Shown: positions 43,842 to 52,774 of the stretch, piece by piece
Layout: each line of letters opens with the position of its first letter
How positions within the stretch are numbered: the stretch's first letter is position 1
Assembly (NCBI RefSeq): GCF_900102055.1
Contig: NZ_FNBA01000002.1
Location: 620,001 to 684,000 of the forward strand
From: Ulvibacter litoralis
GTDB lineage: Bacteria; Bacteroidota; Bacteroidia; Flavobacteriales; Flavobacteriaceae
Length of the DNA stretch: 64,000 nucleotides
Reading direction: 5' to 3'
Notes under the pieces: model-generated
The model's input: only the letters and a program-made list of their open reading frames with translations
What the model was told of the DNA's origin: nothing
Databases searched by the model: none
Made by a program: the position numbers and the translations under genes

Positions 43842-45104
43842 ATGAAATCACTATTTAAACCTATCATGCTTATTGCTACGGTCATGATTTTAACTGTAGT
43901 CACTTCCTGCTCGAATGATGACGATTCAGGAACAACACTACCACCTCCAAATGAAATTGTTACAGAAGAGGACTTAGCCGCTTATTTATCAAATTTGGTA
44001 ACTGCGGAAGAAATTCCAGGATTTTCAGTGAGCGTAGCTGCTAGAAATCAACTGCTTTTTCAACAGTCATTTGGGTATGCCAATATCGAAGAGCAAACAC
44101 CTTATAGCAATACAACTGTGAATAGCATTGCTTCAATTAGCAAAACCTTTATAGCAGCTGCAACGGTGAAAGCTATTTCGCAGGGATACTTCACGTTGGA
44201 TACCAATATCAAAGATTTGCTTCCAATTGAAATTACAAATCCTAAGCGACCTGAACATGACATAAAAATAAAACATCTAGTCACTCACACTTCAGGAATT
44301 GTAGACGTAATTGAAACCTACGTGGCAACTAACTATTACATACTCCCTAATGAAGATATACATACTTCAGTAGCAGAAATAATGATAAATGAATTAGGAA
44401 TACAACAACGTGAACCTGTTACATTAGAGGCCTATTTAGCTGCATTTTTTGAAGAAGATGGAGAATTCTACAGTTTGGATACTTTTCTGGATGCCGCACC
44501 GGGAGAACAATGGCAATACTCTAATATAGGCGCTTCTTTAATGAGTTTTATTATTGAACATGTTACAGGGCAATCTTTTGATGACTATGTAATGGAACAC
44601 ATTCTAAATCCATTGCAAATGACACATTCTACCTATAACCTCTACGATGTGAACTTGTCGAATATGGCTACTCAATACTTAGATGCATCACGACCATTTC
44701 CGAGATATGGAAATCACAGTTATGCCGAAGGTAGTATGTACACCACTAATAATGATCTTGGAAACTATCTTTTAGAAATGATGAGAGGAAAAAGAGGAGA
44801 AAATGCTTCTTTATTTTCGACAGAATATTTCGATCTATTATTTCAGGAGCGACTGGATACCGGTATGATTCCTATAGAGTTTGCTGAAAATCAAGGGATT
44901 TTTTGGTTCACGAACAATGAATCTCTACTTCACGCAGGTAATAGTTTAGGAGTATCATCAGATCTTCAGATAAAAAAAGACGGCAGTTCAGGGTATATCA
45001 TTGTAACAAATATGGACGGAACCTTTAATCAAAATTATCCCAAATGGGAGAGAACGAAACAATTAATCGCAGATGCAATTCATCAATTTATAAGTAATAA
45101 TTAA
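43842..45104 (+). CDS. Serine beta-lactamase-fold hydrolase, lipoprotein
   Basis: A 420-residue lipoprotein (lipobox VVTSC, Cys23, followed by an Asp/Ser-rich export-type linker). The class C beta-lactamase/D-aminopeptidase fold (PF00144) is shown by SISK (98-101) with nucleophile S98 and K101, the YSN motif in WQYSNIGAS and HAG in place of KTG near the C-terminus. It contains an insertion of about 50 residues after the HTSGIVDVI element compared with typical members. It is the first gene of a six-gene operon. Proteins like this include esterases, peptidases and peptide-amidating enzymes; resistance is not implied. Confidence 0.9.
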   Translation: MKSLFKPIMLIATVMILTVVTSCSNDDDSGTTLPPPNEIVTEEDLAAYLSNLVTAEEIPGFSVSVAARNQLLFQQSFGYANIEEQTPYSNTTVNSIASISKTFIAAATVKAISQGYFTLDTNIKDLLPIEITNPKRPEHDIKIKHLVTHTSGIVDVIETYVATNYYILPNEDIHTSVAEIMINELGIQQREPVTLEAYLAAFFEEDGEFYSLDTFLDAAPGEQWQYSNIGASLMSFIIEHVTGQSFDDYVMEHILNPLQMTHSTYNLYDVNLSNMATQYLDASRPFPRYGNHSYAEGSMYTTNNDLGNYLLEMMRGKRGENASLFSTEYFDLLFQERLDTGMIPIEFAENQGIFWFTNNESLLHAGNSLGVSSDLQIKKDGSSGYIIVTNMDGTFNQNYPKWERTKQLIADAIHQFISNN

Positions 45105-45140
45105 ATCAAAATCAAATACGAACAGTTAAAACAATGAATC

Positions 45141-45716
45141 ATGAAAAAAATGAAAAAACAACTTCCATTACTAGTACTACTCTTTGTTACCCTAATAACG
45201 GTAGCCCAAACTGAAACAAATGAAAGGAAAGGTTTCTTATTCGAAATCGGAATAGGCGGCGGAATTGTAAGTATAGAAGATAGTGAAGGGATTCAAACTT
45301 TCGATGACGTAGAAGGGGCTTTTACGTTTCCAGAAGCAAAAATTGGATATATGCTCAATAATAATTTAGCAATAACCGCAGCCTTGCCAGGCACTATTTA
45401 TGAATTTCAAGGAAATGACAGGCATTTCGGTGGTTTTATTCCCTCACTTCAATATTGGGTGAAAGATAGATGGTGGATTCACGGCGGAATAGGTCTTGCG
45501 ATAGACGGACCAGCATTGTATGATATTAATGATGCTAATGAAGATTGGAATTTTGGATGTGCAGTAATGGCTAGCACGGGGTATGAAATTTATAAGAAAA
45601 ATAACTTTGCGATGAATCTACAATCAAAAGTGGTCTTAGGGCGTGCTTTTCTAGAAAATGATGTTGATAGAGACGCTGTTTCATTTAGTCTAGGAGTAGG
45701 TCTAAGCTGGCTTTAA
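45141..45716 (+). CDS. Outer-membrane beta-barrel protein
   Basis: A 191-residue protein with a signal peptide (cleavage after VAQ, residue 23) and an eight-strand-type barrel pattern (FLFEIGIGGGIVSIED, PEAKIGYMLNNNLAITAAL, WWIHGGIGLAIDG, SLGVGLSWL at the C-terminus). It is similar in layout to OmpA-barrel/OmpW-type proteins. It is the second gene of the operon, 36 bases after the lipoprotein hydrolase and 9 bases before the reductase gene. Transport or surface sensing role cannot be told. Confidence 0.8.
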   Translation: MKKMKKQLPLLVLLFVTLITVAQTETNERKGFLFEIGIGGGIVSIEDSEGIQTFDDVEGAFTFPEAKIGYMLNNNLAITAALPGTIYEFQGNDRHFGGFIPSLQYWVKDRWWIHGGIGLAIDGPALYDINDANEDWNFGCAVMASTGYEIYKKNNFAMNLQSKVVLGRAFLENDVDRDAVSFSLGVGLSWL

Positions 45717-45725
45717 TTTTTCAAA

Positions 45726-46604
45726 ATGAAAAAACAGCATAAACAAACCGTTTTACTAGCCGGCGCTACAGGTTATTTGGGAAGCTATATTGCAGAAGCT
45801 TTATCTCAAGACCAGATCGCTTGTAAGCTTATCGCTAGAACGCCTAGTAAACTTAAAGAGCTGGAAAGTAAAACGGTTAAAATTATTAGCGCTCAGGTCA
45901 CAAACCCTAATTCATTGAAAGGGATTTGTGAAGGGGTAACAACGGTAATTTCTACTATTGGAATTACGCGGCAAAAAGATGGTTTAACCTATATGGATGT
46001 AGATTATCAGGCCAATATGAATCTACTAAATGAAGCAAAAAAAGCAGGGGTTAGAAAGTTTATTTATGTTTCCGCAATCAATGGAACAAAGTATAGACAC
46101 TTAAAGATATTTGAAGCGAAAGAGAAGTTTGTAGATGCACTTAAATTATCTGGTTTAACGTATACCGTAATACGTCCGAACGGTTTTTTTTCAGACATGA
46201 AGGATTTTTTACAGATGGCAAAAAGGGGGAGGGTGTATCTCTTCGGAAAAGGGGATCAAAAATTTAATCCTATTCACGGTGAAGATTTGGCAACTCTATG
46301 CGTACAATCAATCTTTCAACAAAAGAGTGAAATAGTTGTGGGAGGTCCCGATATACTCACCTTAAAAGAGATAAGTGAAATGGCTTTAGATGCATACCAG
46401 AAACCGATAAAAATAACGCATCTACCCGATTTTTTACGAAAAATTTTGATTTGGTCTCTACGGAATTTTACATCATCGAAAACCTATGGTCCTATTGAAT
46501 TTTTTCTAACCCTTATGGCTGAAGATAATATAGCACCGAGATATGGATCTAAAAGACTCAGTCATTTTTTTGAAGTATGTGTACAAACGAATACTAAAAA
46601 ATAA
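45726..46604 (+). CDS. NAD(P)-binding atypical short-chain reductase (NmrA-like)
   Basis: A 292-residue cytoplasmic protein with a Rossmann fold. The dinucleotide motif is GATGYLGSYIAEAL (residues 12-25), followed by LIARTPSKLKEL for the NADP phosphate, VISTIGITRQ, and YVSAINGTKY in place of the classic YxxxK active site. Such atypical SDR members act as redox sensors, epimerases or reductases of isoprenoid or sugar substrates. The C-terminal part (LPDFLRKILIWSLRNF) has an amphipathic helix that may touch the membrane. Located in the middle of the operon, 3 bases before the DJ-1 gene. Confidence 0.88.
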   Translation: MKKQHKQTVLLAGATGYLGSYIAEALSQDQIACKLIARTPSKLKELESKTVKIISAQVTNPNSLKGICEGVTTVISTIGITRQKDGLTYMDVDYQANMNLLNEAKKAGVRKFIYVSAINGTKYRHLKIFEAKEKFVDALKLSGLTYTVIRPNGFFSDMKDFLQMAKRGRVYLFGKGDQKFNPIHGEDLATLCVQSIFQQKSEIVVGGPDILTLKEISEMALDAYQKPIKITHLPDFLRKILIWSLRNFTSSKTYGPIEFFLTLMAEDNIAPRYGSKRLSHFFEVCVQTNTKK

Positions 46605-46607
46605 TCT

Positions 46608-47702
46608 ATGTTTAATTTCTATCAGATGAAAAAATATATACTTGCGAGTTTCCTTTGCGCTATTCTATGCTTCATTTTCTTCGGAATATGGGTCGTTAGT
46701 TTGTTGCCTTCAGAAAATGAAGAGCTACCCAATACTAAAATAAGTCAATTAGATTATGTTACGCGTGATGTGCCAGATTATCGAGGCAAGATTTTAGCCA
46801 TAGTGACTAGCACTAAAACTATGGGTGATACCGACAAAAAGACAGGATATGAGTTAACCGAATTGGCTAGAGCTTACTATGTTTTTAAGGCAAATGGCTT
46901 TGAGATAGACATTGCGAGTCCGAAAGGAGGAAAGTCACCAGCTGTTTTAGATGATGAGGATATGGGCGCATTCGATTTTGCCTTTTTAAATGATACAATT
47001 GCACAGCATAAAATAAATAATACGCTCATAATAGATAGAGTAGATAAAGCAGCTTATAAGGGAGTCTTTTTTGTTGGAGGTAAAGGTGCTATGTACGATT
47101 TTCCAAATAATAAAAGCATTCAAGCAATTGTAGAAGAGTACCAAGCCAACGATAAAGTTATAGGTGCTGTATGCCATGGGCCAGCTGCCTTAGTAAATGT
47201 AACTTTGGATAATGGAGAACTTTTTTTAAAGAATAGAAAGGTAAGTGCTTTTACAAACGAAGAAGAATTATTATTGATTCCAGACGCTAGCACTATATTT
47301 CCTTTTTTATTACAAGATAAATTGGTTTCTCAAGGCGCATTTTTTAACGAAGGATTCATGTATTTAGAAAAAGTTAGTTGGGATACTAATCTAATTACGG
47401 GTCAAAATCCTTGGTCTGTATGGAAGGTAGCCGAAACAATGATAATGCAATTGGGTTTTACACCAAAACCGAGGTTGATTACAAGTGAAGAGCAAGCTGT
47501 ACGTGTGTTACAAAGGTATAAACGCAATGGAATGTCATCAGCTAAAATGATGATTAAAACAATAGCCTTAAGCAAAGAGGAGCCAGTTTCTAGGACATTA
47601 TTAGTTGAACATAGTGCGATGTCAATTTTAAAAGGAGATCTAAGCAGCTGTTTCGATTATTTAAATTTAGCCTCTTATGCCAATAGATTTGAAACGAATT
47701 AA
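46608..47702 (+). CDS. Membrane-anchored DJ-1/PfpI domain protein with C-terminal extension
   Basis: A 364-residue protein. Residues 8-32 are an N-terminal membrane anchor, placing the rest in the periplasm. Residues about 60-275 form a DJ-1/PfpI (class I glutamine amidotransferase-like) domain with nucleophile C189 in AVCHGPAAL and a supporting acidic residue E82. Residues about 285-364 form a helical extension (RYKRNGMSSAKMMIKT) that I do not recognise. The family includes Hsp31-type glyoxalases and proteases. An alternative start is Met7. The gene is tightly linked on both sides (3 and 11 bases). Confidence 0.86.
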   Translation: MFNFYQMKKYILASFLCAILCFIFFGIWVVSLLPSENEELPNTKISQLDYVTRDVPDYRGKILAIVTSTKTMGDTDKKTGYELTELARAYYVFKANGFEIDIASPKGGKSPAVLDDEDMGAFDFAFLNDTIAQHKINNTLIIDRVDKAAYKGVFFVGGKGAMYDFPNNKSIQAIVEEYQANDKVIGAVCHGPAALVNVTLDNGELFLKNRKVSAFTNEEELLLIPDASTIFPFLLQDKLVSQGAFFNEGFMYLEKVSWDTNLITGQNPWSVWKVAETMIMQLGFTPKPRLITSEEQAVRVLQRYKRNGMSSAKMMIKTIALSKEEPVSRTLLVEHSAMSILKGDLSSCFDYLNLASYANRFETN

Positions 47703-47713
47703 AGATTAAAAAA

Positions 47714-48832
47714 ATGGTAAAAATAATTTCATATCTCATGTTATTGCCTATGAGTATATTCGGGCAATCAGATAGCATTTCAACGCTTTTAAAAACAAAA
47801 ATAAATCACGAAGGTCAGAATCCTGTTCACAGCATTTTGCTACAAATTGAAAACGACAGTAAAAAATTTAGCTATAAACAGGGTTTTGGATTAGTTGATA
47901 AAAATGGAGCTCCTGTTACCAAGGATAGTGCTTTTAAAATAGCTAGTAGTACAAAACTTTTTGTTTCTACGATTGTGCTTCAGTTAGAAGAAGAAGGAAA
48001 ACTTACTATCAACGATCTCATAGGTCCATATTTACAGTCGATAAATTATCTAAATTTTGATAATTTACATCACTACCAGGGCGCAAAGTATGCTCAAGAT
48101 ATTACCATTGAGCATCTTTTATCGCATCGTTCTGGGTTAGCCGACATATTTACGGATAAACAACATGAATTTTTTGAACTTCTTTTTTCAAACCCTACTG
48201 TAAATTACTCTCCTGAATCACTGATAAAACTATACTACCAAATGAATTTAAATAATTTATCTCATTTTGATCCCGATCAAGGTTGGCACTATTCGGATGT
48301 CAATTATTTGTTATTGGGGCTACTCATTGAACAAGTAGATAATGTAACATTGGCACAGTCTATAAGAAATCGAATTTTAGAACCTCTCCAAATGGAAGAC
48401 ACTTTTTTCGAGTATTATGAAGCACCCAAAAAAACTCCCCTATTAATAAAACAGTATGTAGGCGCCGTTAATTTTTCAAACATTAATACTTCTTTCGATT
48501 GGTCTGGAGGAGGTGTGGTTTCTACAAATAACGACTTAACAACGTTTATTAAAGCATTGTTTGAATTCAAACTGATAAGTGAACAATCCTTAACAAAAAT
48601 GACAGCTGTACGATTTACGAAAAAAAATGAAAGTCGGTATGGCTTAGGTGTGTATGAGTTCACGTTAGACAATGATACCTATTTTGGACATTTTGGCTTT
48701 TACAACACTTTTGTAGGATATTGTCCGACCTCAGGAACAAGTCTTTCGTATAGTATTAGTCAAGCGACCCCCAACTTTAATACCTATCAATTTATAGGAG
48801 AACTATTGAGGCAGATCGATATAGAAAATTAA
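47714..48832 (+). CDS. Second serine beta-lactamase-fold hydrolase, secreted
   Basis: A 372-residue protein with a signal peptide ending at FGQ (residue 18). It carries SSTK (78-81) with nucleophile S78 and K81, YSD in WHYSDVNYLLLG and a GHFGFYN element at the place of the third motif, all typical for PF00144 proteins. It differs from the first hydrolase of the operon in being a soluble secreted form and lacking the insertion. Having two such enzymes in one operon suggests consecutive or alternative hydrolysis of a peptide or ester substrate in the periplasm. Confidence 0.9.
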   Translation: MVKIISYLMLLPMSIFGQSDSISTLLKTKINHEGQNPVHSILLQIENDSKKFSYKQGFGLVDKNGAPVTKDSAFKIASSTKLFVSTIVLQLEEEGKLTINDLIGPYLQSINYLNFDNLHHYQGAKYAQDITIEHLLSHRSGLADIFTDKQHEFFELLFSNPTVNYSPESLIKLYYQMNLNNLSHFDPDQGWHYSDVNYLLLGLLIEQVDNVTLAQSIRNRILEPLQMEDTFFEYYEAPKKTPLLIKQYVGAVNFSNINTSFDWSGGGVVSTNNDLTTFIKALFEFKLISEQSLTKMTAVRFTKKNESRYGLGVYEFTLDNDTYFGHFGFYNTFVGYCPTSGTSLSYSISQATPNFNTYQFIGELLRQIDIEN

Positions 48833-48838
48833 TGTATT

Positions 48839-50086
48839 ATGAATCAATATCGTTACTTCTTACTACTATGGTTTCTTGTGAGTTATTCGTCATTTTCACA
48901 ACATCAAAAACAGTGGATTGAAGATATTGACTACTATTATACAACCTTAGAGCAAAAACATATTGACCTGTACCATACCATTTCCAAAAACGAGTTTACT
49001 GCTGAACTTGAGAACTTAAAGACTAAAATTCCTAATTTAAGTGATTTTGAGATTATCGTTGAGTTGATGCGAATTACTCAGAAAGTGGGCGGTGGCAAAA
49101 GCGACGGACACACCTCAGTTCCTTTGTGGGGAACGCCAATTTTAAAATTTCCAATAGAGCTAATTGACTTTGATGGAGAAATGAAAGTAATAGCCATCGC
49201 AGCAGAATTTCAAAATTATTTGGGACATAATCTAATGGCCATTAATGACATTCCTATTGAAGTTATTACGAGAAAAGTTTCAGAAATTACTCCTTTTACT
49301 GAAAACAAATATTCATCTATGGATAGAACTTGTAGTTATATGGTAATTTCAGAAATATTACAAGCTCTTCAGATTACAGAAAATAGCGAAGAAATAACAT
49401 TCACATTTTCAAACAATAGTGGTGTAGTGGAAGTGGTTACTTTAAAGGCATTGTCGAAAGAAGAATTGGCTTCATTAGCGTTCAAAAAACTATCAATTTC
49501 ACATCCACTTGTTTCAAAACCTATTAAAACTCGATTCAAAAACCTATGGTTTTACCCCATACAAGATTCTAAAATAGTGTATATTCATTTTGAACAGTAT
49601 CCTTCAGAAATAGAAATAAAAGAATTCGCCGAACAAGTGTATGATTATATTGAAAAACAGAAATCGGAAGCCTTAATTATCGATTTTAGAGGCAATTATG
49701 GCGGTGATTTTTATAAAGGATTGGTATTGAGCGCGTATTTAAACGCTTCAGAATATATTGATTGGAAATCTAAAGTATATGTGTTGGTAAATCGTAAAAC
49801 ATATTCGGCCGCTATGGTAAATGCCCTTCAGTATAAACAATTATTGAATGCTACTATTGTTGGAGAAGGAATGGGAGCCAACCCGAACGGATATCAAGAT
49901 ATGGGACAATTTTACCTTCCCAATTCTAACCTTTTAATTACCTATTCAAAACGAAAATTTCAACTTCAAACTGCTATAGCTGCAAGATTTCAACCCGATA
50001 TTTTGATTGCTCCCCAAGGGGAAGATTATGAAACAGGAATCGATCAAACGCTACAATGGGTTTTAGATGACCTCCGTCTGAAATAA
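48839..50086 (+). CDS. S41-family (C-terminal processing) peptidase-like protein
   Basis: A 415-residue protein with signal peptide (cleavage after SFSQ, residue 21). The N-terminal helical domain is followed by a PDZ-like or core strand region and the S41 core: LIIDFRGNYGGDFY, YVLVNRKTYSAAM with the presumed nucleophile Ser, and ATIVGEGMGANPNGY. The catalytic Lys usual for CtpA-type enzymes is not clearly placed; tricorn-like members use a different triad. It is the last gene of the operon, 6 bases after the second hydrolase, and is followed by a weak hairpin. Confidence 0.85.
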   Translation: MNQYRYFLLLWFLVSYSSFSQHQKQWIEDIDYYYTTLEQKHIDLYHTISKNEFTAELENLKTKIPNLSDFEIIVELMRITQKVGGGKSDGHTSVPLWGTPILKFPIELIDFDGEMKVIAIAAEFQNYLGHNLMAINDIPIEVITRKVSEITPFTENKYSSMDRTCSYMVISEILQALQITENSEEITFTFSNNSGVVEVVTLKALSKEELASLAFKKLSISHPLVSKPIKTRFKNLWFYPIQDSKIVYIHFEQYPSEIEIKEFAEQVYDYIEKQKSEALIIDFRGNYGGDFYKGLVLSAYLNASEYIDWKSKVYVLVNRKTYSAAMVNALQYKQLLNATIVGEGMGANPNGYQDMGQFYLPNSNLLITYSKRKFQLQTAIAARFQPDILIAPQGEDYETGIDQTLQWVLDDLRLK

Positions 50087-50093
50087 CCTAGGA

Positions 50094-50120
50094 AATGAGG
50101 GATTTATGACCTCTTTATTT
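50094..50120 (+). terminator. Weak intrinsic terminator at the end of the hydrolase operon
   Basis: GAGG (50097-50100) pairs with CCTC (50110-50113), with possible flanking A-T pairs, and is followed by TTTATTTTT. It lies just past the S41-like gene stop. The stem is short, so confidence is moderate. Confidence 0.4.
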
Positions 50121-50189
50121 TTAAACACTCCGCATTATTGATAATCATAATAAAATTCTTTTTAAAATTATTTTTTTACACACCAATTA

Positions 50190-50225
50190 ATCGTAATATT
50201 GCAATGAACAAATAAATATTGCGAT
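50190..50225 (+). promoter_or_regulatory. ArsR-like operator in front of the arsenic genes
   Basis: ATCGTAATATT (50190-50200) and AATATTGCGAT (50215-50225) form an inverted repeat with 10 of 11 matching positions across a 14-base spacer, and the first arm extends into a smaller dyad centred on AATATT. Such AT-rich dyads with AATATT or ATTGCAAT cores are typical for ArsR/SmtB repressors. It lies 84 bases upstream of the arsC start. No arsR gene is nearby. Confidence 0.55.
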
Positions 50226-50308
50226 AAGCTTCCTTAAAACAGAAAGTTTACCGACGAATAAATTGTAAACAGTAGATTGTTATTAAATAACACAAAAAAC
50301 TTACGCAG

Positions 50309-50941
50309 ATGATAACAACCAAAGCAGTGCTATTTCAAGGAATAGAAGGTTTAATTAAAAGTCTAAATTTTGAATCCATTTCTGAAGAACGCAAAGCAGC
50401 TCTTCAACCACTAATCGATTTTATTCAGTCTAAAGCTTCAGAAAGTTTAGAAATTCGTTTGAATTTTATTTGTACACACAATTCACGAAGAAGTCATTTC
50501 TCTCAGGTTTGGGCACAAACAATGGCAACGTATTTCAATATAAAAAATGTGTTTTGTTATTCGGGAGGCACAGAAGCTACAGCACTTTTTCCGATGGTAA
50601 TTCAAACGTTACAAGAATCAGGTTTTGAAATCAAACCCATTTCAGAAGGAACCAATCCAATTTACAGCATTAAATTTGCTGACAATGAACATCCAATTGT
50701 TGGGTTTTCTAAACTCTTGGAAGATGATTTCAATCCAAAATCTGGATTTGCAGCGATTATGACTTGTGACTCAGCAAACGAAGCGTGTCCCTTTGTTCCG
50801 GGAGCAGAAAAACGCATTCCAATTACTTTTGAAGATCCAAAAGCATTTGACAACACACCGCTTCAGGCTAAAAAATACAACGAAAGAAGTCTGCAAATAG
50901 CAACGGAATTGGGTTACGTATTCTCTCAAATAAATTTATAA
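50309..50941 (+). CDS. arsC: Arsenate reductase, low-molecular-weight phosphatase type
   Basis: A 210-residue enzyme of the thioredoxin-coupled ArsC type. The phosphatase P-loop CTHNSRRS gives nucleophile C55 and R61; the redox pair C153 and C160 in CDSANEACP matches the resolving cysteines of the ArsC disulphide cascade. It reduces arsenate to arsenite, which the Acr3 pump encoded 3 bases downstream exports. Compared with the minimal 130-residue ArsC, the protein has an N-terminal helical extension of about 45 residues typical for Bacteroidota. The pair forms an operon under the ArsR-like operator. Confidence 0.9.
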   Translation: MITTKAVLFQGIEGLIKSLNFESISEERKAALQPLIDFIQSKASESLEIRLNFICTHNSRRSHFSQVWAQTMATYFNIKNVFCYSGGTEATALFPMVIQTLQESGFEIKPISEGTNPIYSIKFADNEHPIVGFSKLLEDDFNPKSGFAAIMTCDSANEACPFVPGAEKRIPITFEDPKAFDNTPLQAKKYNERSLQIATELGYVFSQINL

Positions 50942-50944
50942 AAA

Positions 50945-51979
50945 ATGGCGACAAAAAAATTAAGTTTTCTTGACAGATTCCTTACACTATGGATATTTGT
51001 AGCGATGGCTATAGGAGTGGGGCTTGGTTATTTCATTCCTACTTTCCCGAATATTATAAACTCCTTTAGTAGCGGAACGACCAACATTCCCATAGCAATT
51101 GGTTTAATATTAATGATGTATCCGCCTTTGGCCAAGGTTAACTATGCGTTGCTGCCTAAAGTGTTTAGAAACACAAAAATTTTATCTATTTCGCTTCTTT
51201 TGAATTGGATTGTGGGACCTATTTTAATGTTTATTTTAGCAATTACATTTTTACGTGATTACCCAGAATATATGGTGGGTTTAATTTTAATTGGATTAGC
51301 TCGTTGCATCGCTATGGTTTTAGTTTGGAATGATCTAGCTGACGGAAGTAGTGAATATGGAGCAGGGTTGGTTGCATTAAACAGTATTTTTCAAGTGTTT
51401 GCCTATAGTTTTTATGCTTGGATCTTTATAACGGTGCTTCCTCCTTATTTTGGATTTGATGGCGCTATTGTTGATATATCTATTGGAACTATTGCTGAAA
51501 GTGTGGCCATTTATTTAGGAGTTCCATTTCTAATGGGAATACTAAGTAGATTCGTTTTAGTGAAGCTAAAAGGGGAGGAGTGGTACACAAATACATTCAT
51601 TCCTACCATCTCTCCAATAACGTTAATTGCACTTTTATTCACAATTGTGGTTATGTTTTCACTAAAAGGAGAATTAATTGTTGAAATACCGATGGATGTG
51701 CTCATTATTGCTGTTCCGCTACTCATTTATTTTACATTAATGTTTATTATTGGTTTTTTCGTTACCAAAGCAACAGGAGCAGAATATGATAAAACAGCCG
51801 CAGTCGCTTTTACCGCAGCAGGGAACAATTTTGAATTGGCAATTGCAGTTGCAATTGCAGTTTTCGGACTCAATTCAGGGCAAGCATTTACAGGAGTTAT
51901 TGGACCTTTAGTAGAAGTACCCGCGTTAATTTTATTGGTTCGAGTTTCTTTCTGGTTAAAGAAAAAGTACTATTCATAA
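50945..51979 (+). CDS. acr3: Arsenite efflux transporter Acr3
   Basis: A 344-residue integral membrane protein with ten hydrophobic helices. The family signature [18 protein letters not shown] contains the conserved Cys needed for arsenite transport, and [19 protein letters not shown] is the second hallmark helix. It acts in the inner membrane as an arsenite/proton antiporter. It begins 3 bases after arsC and ends 15 bases before the convergent TIGR03915-like gene. Confidence 0.95.
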   Translation: MATKKLSFLDRFLTLWIFVAMAIGVGLGYFIPTFPNIINSFSSGTTNIPIAIGLILMMYPPLAKVNYALLPKVFRNTKILSISLLLNWIVGPILMFILAITFLRDYPEYMVGLILIGLARCIAMVLVWNDLADGSSEYGAGLVALNSIFQVFAYSFYAWIFITVLPPYFGFDGAIVDISIGTIAESVAIYLGVPFLMGILSRFVLVKLKGEEWYTNTFIPTISPITLIALLFTIVVMFSLKGELIVEIPMDVLIIAVPLLIYFTLMFIIGFFVTKATGAEYDKTAAVAFTAAGNNFELAIAVAIAVFGLNSGQAFTGVIGPLVEVPALILLVRVSFWLKKKYYS

Positions 51980-51994
51980 ACGTTGCCAAAAACG

Positions 51995-52774
51995 TTATTG
52001 TTTCTCACTTAAATATTTCCAATACCGTTTGGGAACATGTTGGATATGAAGTTTCATATTCTTTCTAGACTTGATGTTTGTACTTCTAAAATAGTCTTTC
52101 CATAATTGCTGAAATTCTAATTCGATAGGTGCAAAAATAGCTGAAGATGTTTTTGAAGGATCAAAATTAGCATCAAGTTCTAGGCTAATAAGTTCTGTAG
52201 TTTGCAAATCATAGTAGATGCCATACTTTCTTTTAAGATCGTAGATGAGCCATTTCTGGTCTGCGTAGCGTTTTTCGAAATGATTTTTGAGTAAGGGTAA
52301 TACGTTGAAATCTGGTGCTATATTTGCAAAATAAATAACGTCTTTTGTGAGTTTAAATCGAACAAAAGCTTCCATTCGATGCTTTTCTCTCCCTACATTT
52401 TTAGTAAGTTTTGAAAGTTCTAAAATATGAACATTTCCAAAATCTGAAGCTACATTTTTTGTTGAGGCAAATACGTATAGAATTGCTTGATAGAGCGTTG
52501 TTTCGACCGTAGGATTTTCACTTAGAAAAGCATAATAAAACCGACGTAACTCATTCGAAGACATTTTCTTTTTCAAACCAGCCCAAACACGATTTGCTTT
52601 TTCCTGCTCAGTTATAATCACTTCCGAAGTCCCAAATAACGGCTCTTGAAATAGTTTTTCATTTACCATAGAGACTGCTTTTAATTTCATTTCATACGCT
52701 GTAAAAACGCAGGTTAAGAAACCATCAAAAGTGCCATCATAAACTAAGGTTGTTTCCATGGAACTGTTATCCAA
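51995..52774 (-). CDS. TIGR03915-like probable DNA metabolism protein
   Basis: A 259-residue protein that matches the partner family of putative DNA-repair radical SAM enzymes: start TTLVYDGTFDGFLTCVF, central RFKLTKDVIYFANIAPDFNVLPLL and FEKRYADQKWLIYDLKR. It overlaps the radical SAM gene by 8 bases, so translation is coupled. In other genomes the family is found next to, or fused to, uracil-DNA-glycosylase-like domains. A uracil glycosylase domain is not visible here. Biochemical role unknown. Confidence 0.85.
   Translation of the reverse strand: MDNSSMETTLVYDGTFDGFLTCVFTAYEMKLKAVSMVNEKLFQEPLFGTSEVIITEQEKANRVWAGLKKKMSSNELRRFYYAFLSENPTVETTLYQAILYVFASTKNVASDFGNVHILELSKLTKNVGREKHRMEAFVRFKLTKDVIYFANIAPDFNVLPLLKNHFEKRYADQKWLIYDLKRKYGIYYDLQTTELISLELDANFDPSKTSSAIFAPIELEFQQLWKDYFRSTNIKSRKNMKLHIQHVPKRYWKYLSEKQ

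Noticed and set aside
43842-48832. Antibiotic resistance by the two beta-lactamase-fold proteins
   Set aside because: PF00144 members in such operons are mostly esterases or peptidases; sequence motifs do not separate them from true beta-lactamases, and the third motif is HxG, not KTG.
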